Source: Jackrogersella multiformis
Lineage: Eukaryota; Ascomycota; Sordariomycetes; Xylariales; Hypoxylaceae
Direction: 5' to 3'
Length of the DNA: 64,000 nt
Assembly: GCA_902806575.1 (NCBI GenBank)
Contig: CADCXD010000018.1
Coordinates: 2,728,001-2,792,000 of the forward strand
Made by a program: the position numbers and the translations under genes
Part shown: piece by piece, positions 36,347 to 47,859 of the stretch
How the letters are laid out: each line of letters opens with the position of its first letter
Numbering within the stretch: the first letter of the stretch is position 1
Notes under the pieces: model-generated
The model's input: the letters and a program-made list of their open reading frames with translations, nothing else
What the model was told of the DNA's origin: nothing
Databases searched by the model: none

Positions 36347-39300
36347 TGCTTCGTGACTTGGTATCGACCTTACGACTAGCTGACACAACACTGGGCGTTT
36401 GATCTGAGCCGGTAGAATGCTGGAGCGGGAGAGCAAACGTCGAGTGTTGTGACGGCAGACAATTCCTTTTCCTCCCTCCGAAGATGTTGATATTTCTGAT
36501 TCTTCTTTTTTTCTATGTGAAGATTTTGCTTCGCGAATCCCCTATCTGCGCCACTAGACGTATGGAAGGCCGTTGATAGAAGGAGGGTAGCAGTGGCGTA
36601 TAAAAAACGTACGAGAGGCTTCCGATTGTCGTATTAAGGTAGGGTTTTAAAGAAACTGATGAGAGGATAATGATAGATGAAATAAGTCTGCATGTGTAAC
36701 TACTACATGTGTAACTACTACTACATAAGAAGAAATGTTGTGTAGGGGTGGCAGAGGTGAACAAGGAGGACCGCATCAGAAAATTATACCAGGAATCGGA
36801 GGTGCTAGAGAAAAAGGTGGAGATCCATGGATGCGCTAATAATGCCAGTTGATGCTTGGACGTCTGCCCTAGGTCCTCCGGGAGTGGATCTACTAGGGAA
36901 CCTTGGAACCTTATTCAGTTACTCAACCGCTCAAGTCGTTCCAACATAGTCGTTCTTGACCTACATATCTGCATATCAAGGTTGAAATATCATTATCATA
37001 GGTATACCTAAGGTACTACCTACCTAGTGTAGAGGTATGTAGGAAGTTCCACCAGTTTCATCCGCTTGGAACTTGATATTAACTGGACCAAGCACCACTA
37101 GAAGTGCATCTACACTAGTGTAGCGTAAGTTTTGCCGTTAGGTATCAATTCGACTCCATCATTCGCTGATCTTGGTAGTGATGTGGTGTTTGCTTTTTAC
37201 GAAATTTCCATGACGGTTACCTACCTAGGTAGTGTAGCCACCATCGAGGCACAGTTGTTGAATTGTACACATCAAGGCATCATCATATCTTTTCTCATAT
37301 TCCACAATTCATTTACACAATGTTCAACAAATTCTGCGTCTTCGCATTGCGTCGGCAAAGTGTCGATTTCCCTAATGAAAGCACATAGTCAAAGCCATGT
37401 GGTCCGTCCGAGTGACGGCCGAAGTGATCAACAAGCCACCAGTCGGGTAATAATAGCAAAGAGTCTATTCTAGCGGTCTGAAGGTAACAAGCATACCGCC
37501 AAAGCACCTAATGCAAGCTTGCCTGCTTACTTCTATACAAGATTCTAACAAGTTTGGTTATCATCCCCCATGGGCTATACTATGATTAGATATAGTATCT
37601 CTGTAGTGTATTTACTCCAGCCGCCTATGCACGGTCGTCACCTTTTTGGTTCCCGCACCGAGCAATGCAGATAGAACGCATACATAGTAGTGTAGATGTT
37701 GCATCTAAAATGGAACGGCATATCGATGCTAGGTACTAACTAGGGCTGCTAGGTAGGTAGGTAGCTACCTAGCTATCTAGGTAGGCAAGCTAAGCTGCTA
37801 GGCTATAGATAAAGCCTAGAACCTTACGATCTACAGTCAACAAACCCGGCCAATCGTCTAATACGGATTCTGGGCGGCATTGTGGGGTCGATGCTGTGCC
37901 ATGTCGTACTTGCGGCATCGCTCGAACTTTACTTTACGTACTGGACGTATCATTTTGCTTAGAATTTTCAGCCACTCCCTAATTGAGATATCTGCCAGAC
38001 GCTAATGGCGGGGCACGAAGCGCTAAAAACTTGCTACTCCACCTACTTACCTAAGGTAGTGTTACTTATCCATTTTCTTCTAGATCTCTTTCGAAGTGGA
38101 TACAAACATTCTCTCCATCTTCCTAATAATTCCTATAACGTCGATAAAAATGAGGAGGAGAGGCGGGGGACCGCGTGGTCGCCGCCATTTATACGGAGCT
38201 ATACGGGTAAAGTTGGACAACCTAGCTAACAAAAAGACTGGTATAGTAATTAAGGTGGACATCAAGTCGGATTTGACAAGCCTGACTTGTTTCCCGAGAT
38301 CATCGGAAAAGGTCAACAGACCAGACAGACCAAGACGTGGAGAAGTTGAATTCTTCATCTCATTCCACAAACGACGTGTCAGAAGGCTTATGACTACCTA
38401 CCTACCTAGGTACTATAGACAACTCCGCTGTGACAGTTGATGCATTTATGACACATATAAATCCTTCTCTCGGGTTTGAGCGTTGGAGCTTATTGAATTA
38501 CGTACACTCAGAGACTTATTTACTAGTGCAAGCCGTAGTATTGTGCCCAATTTCGGTTCAAATCCGCCACGCCCGACACCGGAAATTTCTTCACCTTTTT
38601 ATTCTCCTCCTCTCCGCCATAACTGGCTTTCCCCCTTCCTAGACTACCTACCTAGGTAGGTACTCACATGATAACCACAACAGCAACAGCAAATCACCCC
38701 GAAACAGTACAGTACACAGCTGGGTCCATACTATGTATGAAAATCCATATTTTCTTCTTCATTACATTAGGTAACCGTCACATCCCTCCTTTGTGAGACA
38801 GCAATGATAAATTGAGTAACTAAATCATCAGATGGGATTCAATCTTGACTCCCGAGTCCATATTTCCCAATTCGTTCCCTATCTACGCACCTCACTATTA
38901 TATCCATATACCCTTATCGTATCCACGCCAGCTCGCCCAAGGTTGCTCGCACATCCTGGAATCATGCAATGCGCTGCAGTTCCATTCTCCTGCGGAACCA
39001 TAATAGTATTGCATGGGTTTCTTGCATGCGGCTAGTCCTCCTATGAACCTCAGTGGTCGTCCCGGGCCGGCACTCCTAATCCGACTCTTTGCACTAGCGC
39101 AGCCTGACACTCTGTACTCTATCAGATGTTGGTCGTCAGAGGCACAATAATGACGGAGTCTCCTTACATTGTCATATATTTTCAGCCCTGTTCTACGTCC
39201 TTAAGTTTCTTATAGAAGCACTGTTGTGTAGCAAGACCAACTGTTTCCTGTTTGCGGGGAACTGTAAAAAGGAGTATATAAGTTACCTAAACCCTTCTCC

Positions 39301-40603
39301 TCATCCCGAGGATTGTACGATGTTAGATTCGACACAGATAATACTTTTCCTACCCACGTACAGTTAGACAAGCAGTCGGTAACCGTTGCCATGGTAAGCC
39401 ATCTTGGCAGTTGTTCTTCGGAGATGGAACGCTTTGCATATTAAGGGTCCGTGAATACCCTATAATATTATATGAAGGGAGCACGATGCGCGCTCGCTTC
39501 CCTTTGGCTGGTCACATTTTAATTCTGCGACCACACCACCTTCACACCAGACACCTAACTGAAGGTTGACATAATACTTACAGGTATGCAACCACGGGCC
39601 TTATCCGCGGACACAACATAAAACTCTACCGAATAACAATCAATAGGAATTATCCCCAAGCGAAAATTACGCCTGAAGATGTTAGAAAGATAGATCTCGA
39701 TTGTACCACTCGAGAATGGAGAGTTTCTAAGGTCATTAAGAGCATCATCAGGAAACTCTTCGCGGGCTTATAGCCTCTAGGATAACTCTCTTCCAAACTT
39801 GTTACGTCGACATGATTATCTACATGCTCATAAGTAGTACATACCTACTGGGGTGCCACCTTATCCCTTTGTTAACGAAACTCAACCACTCGCGGCACTA
39901 ATTCAGCCGCATATAAATTCCGCATGCATGCTACCTCGGCCGGTGGGTAACCGGCGTAGAACTAGTTACATCTACGGGTGATACTGGAGCATGTGCCGAA
40001 TGGTCTACTGTACTTCGTACCTGTTCCAAATCTCTGCTGTGAGTAGGCACAAATAAGTCAACTTGAGGCTCCGTGCCTTAGGGCGACGCTAATACTGCCT
40101 ACCTCCTAAGCGTTTTAAGTTGAGAGATCATAATAAACTTGCCTAAGGAACATACTACTATAGTAATGAAGAAGCAAACTCCTACAAGAATCCTCTCCGT
40201 GTCTGTGATACGTACTGGTTACTGGCGCGAATTAGGGGAGCACGGTTGCGTCACTATCAACCGTACCGGGATTTAAGATATCCAGATAGCGTACGATAAT
40301 AGGGGTGAAAGGACATCCGTCCCGTCGAGGTTCTGCGTATGCTGGTTTATTGTATGGGTCTTCTTTATCTGTTTCAACTTGAACTTAGATCTCACTACTC
40401 ACTTTTAACATGTTCTAGGGTTTGTAAATATTAAATTTCATATTTTCATCTTTGACCCAAAAATAGACGTAGGCTTACATACGGTGTTCAATCTAGTCTT
40501 ATGTAAATAATAGGGGGTATCGCCCTTAATTTTGTCCATTCCAGTAGCACCCACATCCCCCGAGCTCTCGCGGGTTTTTACCATTTTTGAGCCAACCCCA
40601 GAC
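36347..40603. other. Gene-poor 4.3-kb region
   Basis: No gene can be supported. It contains the MFS promoter at its left end, several TACCTAGGTA-type palindromes (37014-37027, 37219-37231, 38395-38410, 38642-38664), and an extended imperfect inverted repeat of CTAGGTAG/CTACCTAG units at 37747-37790. The open frames at 38080-38370 and 38096-38440 overlap on opposite strands and have unlike-protein composition. No transposon terminal repeats or transposase/reverse-transcriptase remnants were recognised. Confidence 0.5.
37747..37790. repeat. Inverted repeat of CTAGGTAG/CTACCTAG units
   Basis: A tandem GTAGGTAGGTAG is followed directly by CTACCTAG, then CTAGGTAGG. It could fold into a stem of the intergenic palindromic motif. 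Confidence 0.6.
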
Positions 40604-42568
40604 TCACGCGCATCGCGGGGCCTCGAAGAACCTCTCTAGCTCGTCGAAGGAGACGCCCAGGAGGCGCGAAAGCCGGGTCCTGAGCTCGTCTAGCGAGATC
40701 TCGGACCGGTCTGAGCTGAGCGGCGCCTGCTCCTCTTTGGCTAGCCGGATGAAGTTGGGCGCCGCCTTCTTCATGCTCTTCTCTTTCTTCTCGCCGCGTG
40801 GCCGTTTGGGGGCTGGCTTTTTCTTGGGCTTGATGTTGATGGTGATGTTGTGTCTTCGTGGCGGCTGGGAGAACATGTCTAGCCTGGGTGTGGGGATTTG
40901 GGGGGAGTCATATAAGCTGGTATCGTTTGATGTTGGAGTTGGAGGTGTCGATATTGCAGAGGGAGTTGTGGCGGCTGCCGTGATTACGGGGGATGGTAGG
41001 AGCGGGCGAAGAGGCTTTGGTTCTGCGATCACGTCGTTGGTGGCGATAGGTAGGTCTAAGTCGGGACATAGGTAGCCGTCGTATTGCGGTATGCGGAATC
41101 GTGCTCCAGGTAACCGGTTCCATACCCATCCTTGACCGGTGCAGTGGAAGTCTGCTATGGCGGCCGTTGCGTGATGCTTGTCCGCTGAAACCTGTCTGTA
41201 CATCCCAATGTCCTGGAGAGCGGGATCGAGTGTCCGAGGCTGGATCAGATCCCCTAGAGGCTCACTCTGTGCGCTCGACCAGCACTCCTCAGAGAACAAA
41301 CGAGCTACACTACACGAACTATTAATTCTTATGTGAGTAGGAAAGTACCTATGTTCGAGACTTACTAGTCGACAGGTATCGAGTAACGGGCCCGGTGCTT
41401 AGGCCGCAGCCGGTGCAAATCCCAACTGATCGACTGTCTCCACGCGATGCCATCCGAGAAGTCGATCCCATCTTGGAGCTGGGCGAAATCTCGGATCGGC
41501 ACCGGTACCCAGCCGCCGAAGATGGAGGCGACGAAAGCATCTCCCAGTTCCATCTGTAGATCGGCACCATAGTAGGGCTCGCGCAGGTCTCTCGTGAGAG
41601 CACGGCTGTCTTTCCAGTAGACGGCATGGCCGAGTCTGAAGCCACTCTATTAATTCCAAGCCTATGGTGTATGAAAAGGAGCGGAAATGAAGGGAAGGAA
41701 AGTAAGGAGGAAAGGGGGAGTGTATACGTACTCATGCAACATCGTCACAGCCGCCATAAACACTGTCAGGAGATACTCCTCACTATGCTCCTTCCCCTGA
41801 CGTCTCAGTTCTGCCAACCGAGCAGGAAACTCGGCCGTCATGAGGACCGTCATCTTCCTCCATCTGTTGTCCTCGAGCCCCCTATCCCACTGCTGTATAG
41901 TCTCGTACCTATCAAGCTCGTCGAGCGCCATTTCGCTACGAGGATGTCGACATGTGTACCCCACCCATCCTCGTTCGCGGAACATATCGGAGTCTAGCTG
42001 CCACGACAGGGAGCCGGCCATCTTGTCCCTGAGCTGGGTTTCCACGGTTCGTATCCATTCCCCTTTCGTCTCCGGCGAAGCCCAAGCCGCGCGGTGGTGT
42101 CGGATGATAGACCGCGGCACCGCCTCGCTGCTATCTCTAGGACTGGCAGCAGAATGCGTGAAGCTGCACTGGCAGCTCGGCCGCCGCCCGGGATACCCGT
42201 CCGCGAAGACGTCGTGTGCGAGGAAGTCGGAGATCCAAGGCAGTCCTGCGGCCTCGAGGATCCGGCTGGCGAGTAGGAGCGACTGCTCTAATTCACTGCT
42301 CAGTTCCGGATCTGTGTCTACCCAGTTCGCAAAGATCGGATGGATTTCGCCCTTTAAGTTGAGATCTCGTGGGTTTGTCGTTCCTGGCTTTGGTTGTTAG
42401 AAAACCGATTGTTTCCTTGATATATACTAAATCTCCCCAACGAATAATGAACTCGAACTCACCTATAGCACCGCATTTACGAAGCTCTTCTCTATCCCAT
42501 TTCTTCGGAGTCGAACCCGGTTGTGTCGAAATGCGGCCGTGTCGGGGACTAGTAGTCTGCGGTGCCAT
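40604..42568 (-). CDS. Zincin-like fungal protein with HELGH motif
   Basis: Minus-strand exons 42568-42463, 42383-41732, 41635-41366 and 41309-40604 give 577 residues. Splicing of intron 2 (GTACGT donor, TTCAG acceptor) joins the codon for Glu253 and creates MLHELGHAVYW, an HExxH zinc-peptidase signature at residues 252-256. Glu282 in QMELGDAFVASIFGG is a plausible third ligand. The N-terminal half carries PWISDFLAHDVFADGYPG and WDRGLEDNRWRKMTVLMTAEFPA, and exon 3 ends in RARYSIPVDY. The C-terminal 230 residues are low complexity (Pro/Ser/Thr, then Lys-rich) and end in a helix that begins SLDELRTRLSRLLGVSFDEL. I do not recognise the family by name. Zinc-dependent peptidase activity is an inference from the motif only. 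There is no signal peptide, so it is probably intracellular. Confidence 0.83.
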
Positions 42569-42915
42569 CGTCGTGTCAATTACCTATTACTCGTCCAAGT
42601 ATTTCAACAAACAAGGAGCAAGGCATCCCGCGTCGCATTAAATAACACATCGTTATCGAAAGCGTCTTTTTTAATAGTTCCACTAGCAGCAGCTCTCTTT
42701 CACCAGCATTCCAGCTGAAGCTGTGAGGGAGGGGGTCTGGAATGGGGGCAACCTATGTCCCTTGATTAATTCAATCGATTACCTATCCCTTCTTCTTTGT
42801 CTGGTACGGCGGAACCAACCCACATGCCTATAATAAAAATGTCTTTTCAATAAATCATTACCGTCAGTTCGTAACCCTAGATAGCTTGAATCATGTATAG
42901 TACTTATGATAGTTC
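42569..42915. other. Short intergenic region
   Basis: About 350 nt between two minus-strand genes: the promoter of the zincin-like gene and the 3' end of the IMPase gene. Nothing else was seen. Confidence 0.5.
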
Positions 42916-43925
42916 TTAACTTTCGTACTCCATCCTTCCGTCGCCGATGACTTTCCAAAACTCCTCCACAATCTCTTTCTGCCCGCTGGGCGCGCCGCGC
43001 ACCGCGAGATACTTGCGCCCGTCGATCTTTGGTTCCCAATCGCCCGGGTTACCATCGACCATCAGGCCTCCGGCTTCAGCAAGGATAGCCCAACCTGCGC
43101 ACACATCCCACGCCCAGCAGCCGCCCTCCCAGTAGGCGTCGAGCTGTCCCGCGGCGACGGCGCAGAGATTTAGGGCGGCGCTTCCCAAGCTTCTTATCGA
43201 GTGCACCATAGCGCCGCCGGTGGGCTTGCTCGCGCACAGCTTCTTAAAGACCTCGGTTTTGACCTCGTAATTTACGCCGTCGCGGCTACTCCCCCACTCG
43301 GTGGCTACCAGACACGTATCCAGGCCCTTCAAAGGCGCCGGGTTGCTCGACAGCGGTAGCTTGCTCCGACGCCCCTTGCCGCCTTCGAGCCCCCAGGCGG
43401 CGCCGAGCGTCAGGTACGCTCCTTGGCCGCGGATGGCGGTGTACAGCTTGTCTTGGTAGGGGTTGTAGATGACGCCGACGGTGGGGATGCGGTCTACGGC
43501 GAAGCCTAGCGAGATGCAAGCTTCGGGGAAGCCGTGCACAAAGTTGGTGGTGCCGTCGATGGGGTCTACGATGAAGGTTGGAACCGTCGTCACTTGCATG
43601 CCCGGCTTGTACGTCTCTTCACCAATGAAGGCGAAGGAAGGGTAGGCTTTCAAAAGCCGTGATGAGACGAGTGTCTCGACTGCTTTGTCGGTTTCGGTTA
43701 CTATGTCGGCAGCTAAATATAGATGCTCTTGTTAGTCTGAATCACGATCTATTCGAGCTCTTATAAAGACTAGCATGGTAGGGCAACGGAGGGACGATCA
43801 ACCGTACAATTCAGCTTCGTTCCTGTATCGATATCCGTAGGGTTCGCTGATAGAATCATGCGGCCGGCCTCGTGGGCCACCGATATCAGAGTATCTTGAA
43901 TCTCTTGGAGGTTTAGTTCCGCCAT
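42916..43925 (-). CDS. Inositol-1-monophosphatase
   Basis: Minus-strand exons 43925-43808 and 43712-42916 give 304 residues. The 95-nt intron splits Ser40 (TN|SADIVTETDKAVE). Metal-binding residues are all visible: GEET at 70-73, DPIDGTTNFVHG at 89-100, and WD at 241-242 in AWDVCAGWAILAEAGG. The enzyme hydrolyses myo-inositol phosphates with Mg2+ to free inositol. Members near quinate or sugar genes may have other phosphomonoester substrates. The open frame extends 89 codons further upstream, but MAELNLQEIQDTLISVAHEAG is the family start. It is divergent from the ribokinase gene. Confidence 0.92.
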
Positions 43926-44682
43926 GGTTTTAAAAATATGATTTCTAAAGAGAAGCACTTGGCTGGAGCAAAAGGGAGAGACATTTCGAAGAATAATACT
44001 GTGGCTACTAAGGTAAGGCGTAAGTACATAATAAGGCGTAAAAATAAGTATGTAGGTGGGTAGGTGGGTAGGTGGGGTATCTACGTACCTAGGTAGGTAC
44101 AGGGGTATTGATGAATGGTGGGACAGTGGGGTTTGCCATTTGATTCTTTTCATTGACCGCATGTGGGAGAGCCAGGGTATATGATTGGCCAATTATACTT
44201 GTAGTATTAGGTACACTATGTGCCGGGTACTTAAGTATCTCTGATATAAACAACGGAATTATATATATTGGCTTATTTTAACCAACTATTGTATATATGA
44301 CTGACTTATACGTTACGTTAAGACTATATTTATTTACGTATCAAATCATCATAAGGAGTATTGCTCACTTCAAGAAGTTATGTACGGAATAATACCTGAA
44401 AACTAAATCCGCGGACTCCACTGCCTAGCCGCTGTGGGTCCGACCGGCTCCGCTACCTACACTAGTATTCTGACGTTTAGCGGTCGGTTCGATTGCCGAG
44501 CTAAGAACATCCATCCATTCCTTCCTATAAACAACCCAAATATATTGAGTTATACCAGGTACCTATTTAGGGACGATTACATCATACCAGGTGGGATATT
44601 ATAGAGTATCACATATATTATACAATATAAAAACAAACATAAAAACATAAAACCATAAAGACATAGACCTACAAACTCAACC
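43926..44682. promoter_or_regulatory. Bidirectional promoter region, IMPase / ribokinase
   Basis: 757 nt between the two start codons of a head-to-head pair. It includes GGTAGGTGGGTAGG repeats and a TACCTAGGTAGGTA motif at about 44053-44099, AT-rich stretches (44230-44400), and an A-rich leader before the ribokinase ATG. No specific operator was recognised. Confidence 0.5.
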
Positions 44683-45657
44683 ATGGCATCCAGCACGACC
44701 CAACCACCGCTCATCACGGTCCTGGGCTCCCTCAACATGGACTTGGTCTCCTACGTCCCGCACCACCCGCTGCCCGGCGAGACCCTAACATCGACCCGGT
44801 TCTCCATGTCGCCCGGCGGCAAAGGCGCCAACCAGGCCGTCGCATGCGCCAAGCTCTCGCGGTCCTCGCAGCCCGACACCACCGAGACGCCGACAGCCCG
44901 CATCCGCATGGTCGGGGCCGTGGGCGCGGACGCCTACGGCTCGCAGCTGCTCGGCAACCTCGCGCGGCACGGCGTCGACGCGTCGGCGGTCGCCGCCCCG
45001 GCCGCCCTCAAGACCGGGCTGGCCATCATCGTCGTCGACGAGCCCACGGGCCAGAACCGCATCGTGCTGAGCCCGGAGGCCAACCACTCGCTGCGGGCCG
45101 AGCAGTTCGAGCGCCCGGGCTCTCTCGGCGACCCGCCGCCCGACCTGCTGATCATGCAGCTCGAGATCCCGGTGCCCGCGGTGCTGGCCGCGCTGCGCGC
45201 CGCGCGCCGCGGCGGCGTGAAGGTGCTGCTGAACCCGGCGCCGGCCCAGCCGCTGCCGGCGGAGGCGTACGAGGGGCTCGCGCACCTCGTGGTCAACGAG
45301 ACGGAGGCGGCGGCCCTGGGCGGCGTGGCGGAGGCGGAGCTGGACACCGAGGCCGGGCTCGAGGCCGTGGGCCGGACGTTCCTGAGCCGCGGCGTGCAGA
45401 ACGTGATCGTGACGCTCGGGGGGCGCGGCGTGTTCTACGTGAGCGCCGACGGGGCGAAGGGGCTGGTGGCTGCGGAGAAGGCGAAGGTCGTGGATACGAC
45501 GGCGGCGGGGGACACGTTTGTGGGGAGCTACGCGCTGGAGGTGGTGTCCGGCGCCTTCAACATAGAAGACGCCGTCAGGAAGGCGAACCGCGCGGCGGCG
45601 AAGACGGTGGAGAGGTGGGGCGCCCAGGACTCGATACCCTGGCGCGATGAGTTATAA
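44683..45657 (+). CDS. RBK1: Ribokinase (PfkB family)
   Basis: An intronless 324-residue frame. The PfkB sugar-kinase signatures are complete: GSLNMDLVSYV at the N-terminus, SPGGKGANQAVACAKL (GGKGAN at 45-50), LLNPAPAQPLP, the NETEAAALGG helix, VIVTLGGRGVFY, and the C-terminal DTTAAGDTFVGSY with the catalytic base Asp277. The GGKGAN and NETE elements mark ribokinases within PfkB. The enzyme phosphorylates D-ribose at O5. Codons are extremely biased to G or C at the third position, in contrast to AT-rich flanks. As a result long shadow frames exist on both strands (44785-45285 minus, 44844-45650 plus), which are not genes. Confidence 0.94.
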   Translation: MASSTTQPPLITVLGSLNMDLVSYVPHHPLPGETLTSTRFSMSPGGKGANQAVACAKLSRSSQPDTTETPTARIRMVGAVGADAYGSQLLGNLARHGVDASAVAAPAALKTGLAIIVVDEPTGQNRIVLSPEANHSLRAEQFERPGSLGDPPPDLLIMQLEIPVPAVLAALRAARRGGVKVLLNPAPAQPLPAEAYEGLAHLVVNETEAAALGGVAEAELDTEAGLEAVGRTFLSRGVQNVIVTLGGRGVFYVSADGAKGLVAAEKAKVVDTTAAGDTFVGSYALEVVSGAFNIEDAVRKANRAAAKTVERWGAQDSIPWRDEL

Positions 45658-45704
45658 TATGGGGTTTGAGAAATAAGTTTGATATCTACGAAGGTTACGG
45701 GTTG

Positions 45705-45737
45705 AATAAAATAAAATAAAATAAAATAAAATAAAAA
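45705..45737. repeat. (AATAA)n microsatellite
   Basis: About six and a half AATAA/ATAAA units directly downstream of the ribokinase stop codon, possibly within its 3' UTR. Confidence 0.85.
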
Positions 45738-45884
45738 CTGAAGAATAGAAAAGGGGTACCTTGGTTTGATAGAAGGGAAATAATTGGAAACCCTTATTAG
45801 ACTATCTAAAAACCCCTTCACTGCTACTCCTGTTTCCGAACTGAATTCTACACGTGTGTCATTTCGACTTCACCTACCAAGCCA

Positions 45885-47859
45885 TCACCACCAACCCCCC
45901 AAACTCCACCGGCCCTCCCTCTTCCGGCCCTCCTGCCTCCCAGACGGACTCGGGGACTCCGCAGCAGCAGCACCGTTATTCTCTTTCCCCTCGGGTGTCG
46001 ACCCCGCCACCGACGGGACCAAGCTCTTCAGGCTATCGGCTCCGATGGACCGCCTGTTGCGCACGGCAGTATCGCGGATGATCTCGCGCTGGCGCTGGAC
46101 CTCGGCCCTAGACGCGCGCCGCGTTGACCGCGAGCCGGCGGTGGGGCCGGGGTTCGGCGCGTCGACGAACGTGGTGGCGGCGGGCAGGCGGTTGGCCTTG
46201 CTGACGTGGAAGGCCGGGCGGTTGCCCGAGGACGTGCGGCGCAGCTCCGTCCAGATCTTGCGCGCCGGGTCCGAGGTCCTCTCCGGCGACAACCGCTTGA
46301 GACTAGCCTGCCGTTGGGGTATAGGGGGAGCGGTGCCAGTCCGCGAGGGGGTGGCCGTCGCCGTGTCTTCGATCCCGTCGGTCTGCGAAACACCCGCCAC
46401 GGGCCGGTTTGCTGCTCGGTGGGAAAGGTTGCATCGGTGAGACATGATCCTGTGCATGACCTCGCTGGCGCGGGCTGGGCCCCAGTGCGAGGCCGTGATG
46501 GCGAATAAGGGGTTGGAGGTGGGAATCGATCTCGGCGACCACGTAGATGTTGGGTTGTGCCGCTTTATTATACCCGTAGCTGTTGTCTCCAGCCGAGTTT
46601 GGTAGTCTGTGATGCCGTCTTCAGCTAGAGTGTTCCTAAACGCCGGGAAGCCTGAATGACAGTAGCTAACCCGGACGTGGACGTATTCGGTTTGAACGTT
46701 CCCTAATTCGAGTTCGAGGTCGGCAATGAGATGGTCTGCATCACGTTTAGATGGTCTGGGTTTCTGTGCTGAAGCTCCCAGCCGTACGCAGGCTAATATG
46801 AGGAGACTAGAACCGGGGCTTATTGTCCTGTGTATCTCCATGAGCGTTACTATCTCAAAGTGTGCTATAGTGATATACCTCATTGTAGTATCCCCTATGA
46901 GGTCGATAACACTGCCTGTCGCGGTTGGTAAAATGTCTACCCTTATGTTATATAGATATCCATATCGCGACAAACCAGCATCGCAATGGTGAACGGGTAA
47001 GAAAGGAGCCTGGCCAGCGCTAGTATATACCGAGGCATAAGTAGAGTTACCGATACGAGGATGAAATAATTGACCGGAAATCTCAACGGCTGTCCAGATA
47101 CTTGACTGCCCATCATTCAAGGTCCTCGATTCCGGCGTAATCGAAACATGTGGAATAAGCATATACGGATCAGGAGTAAAGTCCGATGTTTGGACGTCTA
47201 TTAAAGTGTCACCACTACCGAGCCTCTGCGCCCCGAACTCGTCGACGTAGGAAGGCGGCTCTGAATACCCTGAATATGACGACTGGTCCCAGGCACTAGC
47301 TGTTACGCACTCGTCAGACGATTTAAATATTGACCCATCTGAAGACTCGCTCGGAACCCGCGAACCATGTTGAGAATGAGTAGGTTTGGAAGACAAAGTC
47401 TTACGGTTGGACAACGAACGCAGCTTGGTGAGGAATGTAGGCGACTGCGAGCGCCCAACCTGTAAGCTCGACGAACGACGACACACTGGGAATTTCATTG
47501 GCTTCGGCGTTACATGATCACAGGTCTCACTCGAAGCTATAGGATGTTCGTTGATGAGAAAGATAAAAGTCAAATCAGGATTTGAGCAATTCACCTGTGC
47601 TGGTAATGACACTCCGCGACTGTTCCTTAAAGCCCTTGCTAGAAATTGAGTTATTAGTATTACTTTGGCTCTGTTTCAGACTCGCCCTTCTCTGCGATTT
47701 CCGGCTCTTCACAACAGTTAATGGCTGTTCGGGACCACTATCAAGACTTTCGTTGCTGATCTTTCTCGGACTGCTGCGGAGGACCTGCATTGACTTTCCT
47801 CTCTTGATTATGTGCAGTGGCGAAGGGATATCCACGTCCGATGATTGGCGCCTTCGCAT
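45885..47859 (-). CDS. Fungal-specific protein of unknown function, Ser/Thr-rich
   Basis: Minus-strand exons 47859-47595 and 47536-45885 give 638 residues. The intron (GTGAAT donor, CCTATAG acceptor, 58 nt) joins ITST to ASSETCDHV. The N-terminal 200 residues are basic and Ser-rich (MRRRQSSDVDIPSPLHIIKR, KSRKSQRRASLKQ). A globular central part (about 210-460) holds QSSIWTAVEISGQLFHP, YGYLYNIRVDILPTATGSVIDLIGD, PGSSLLILACVRLG, YVHVRVSYCHSGFPAF and FAITASHWGPARASEVMHRI. The C-terminus is disordered, ending in LGGWW. From memory, similar architecture is conserved in Sordariomycetes without a known role. The globular part alternates beta-strand-like segments; von Willebrand-type homology is only a guess. 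The start is uncertain because another frame overlaps it (47741-48139). Confidence 0.7.

Noticed and set aside
36347..36436. 30-residue upstream extension of the MFS transporter
   Set aside because: The internal Met at 36346 lies next to the conserved N-terminus, and the extension has no transporter-like or targeting feature.
38080..38440. Opposite-strand overlapping frames in the gene-poor region
   Set aside because: Both are short, overlap each other and lack any recognisable motif or splice context.
43770..44192. N-terminal extension of the IMPase frame
   Set aside because: The extra 89 codons are rich in Pro/Ser/His and read through promoter repeats; the family start is at MAELNLQ.
44481..44500. 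Second GGTTCGATT B-box-like site
   Set aside because: Flanking sequence does not form acceptor or anticodon stems.
44785..45650. Long open frames overlapping the ribokinase gene on both strands
   Set aside because: They are shadows of extreme third-position GC in ribokinase; their Arg/Gly/Ala-rich translations show no family motif.
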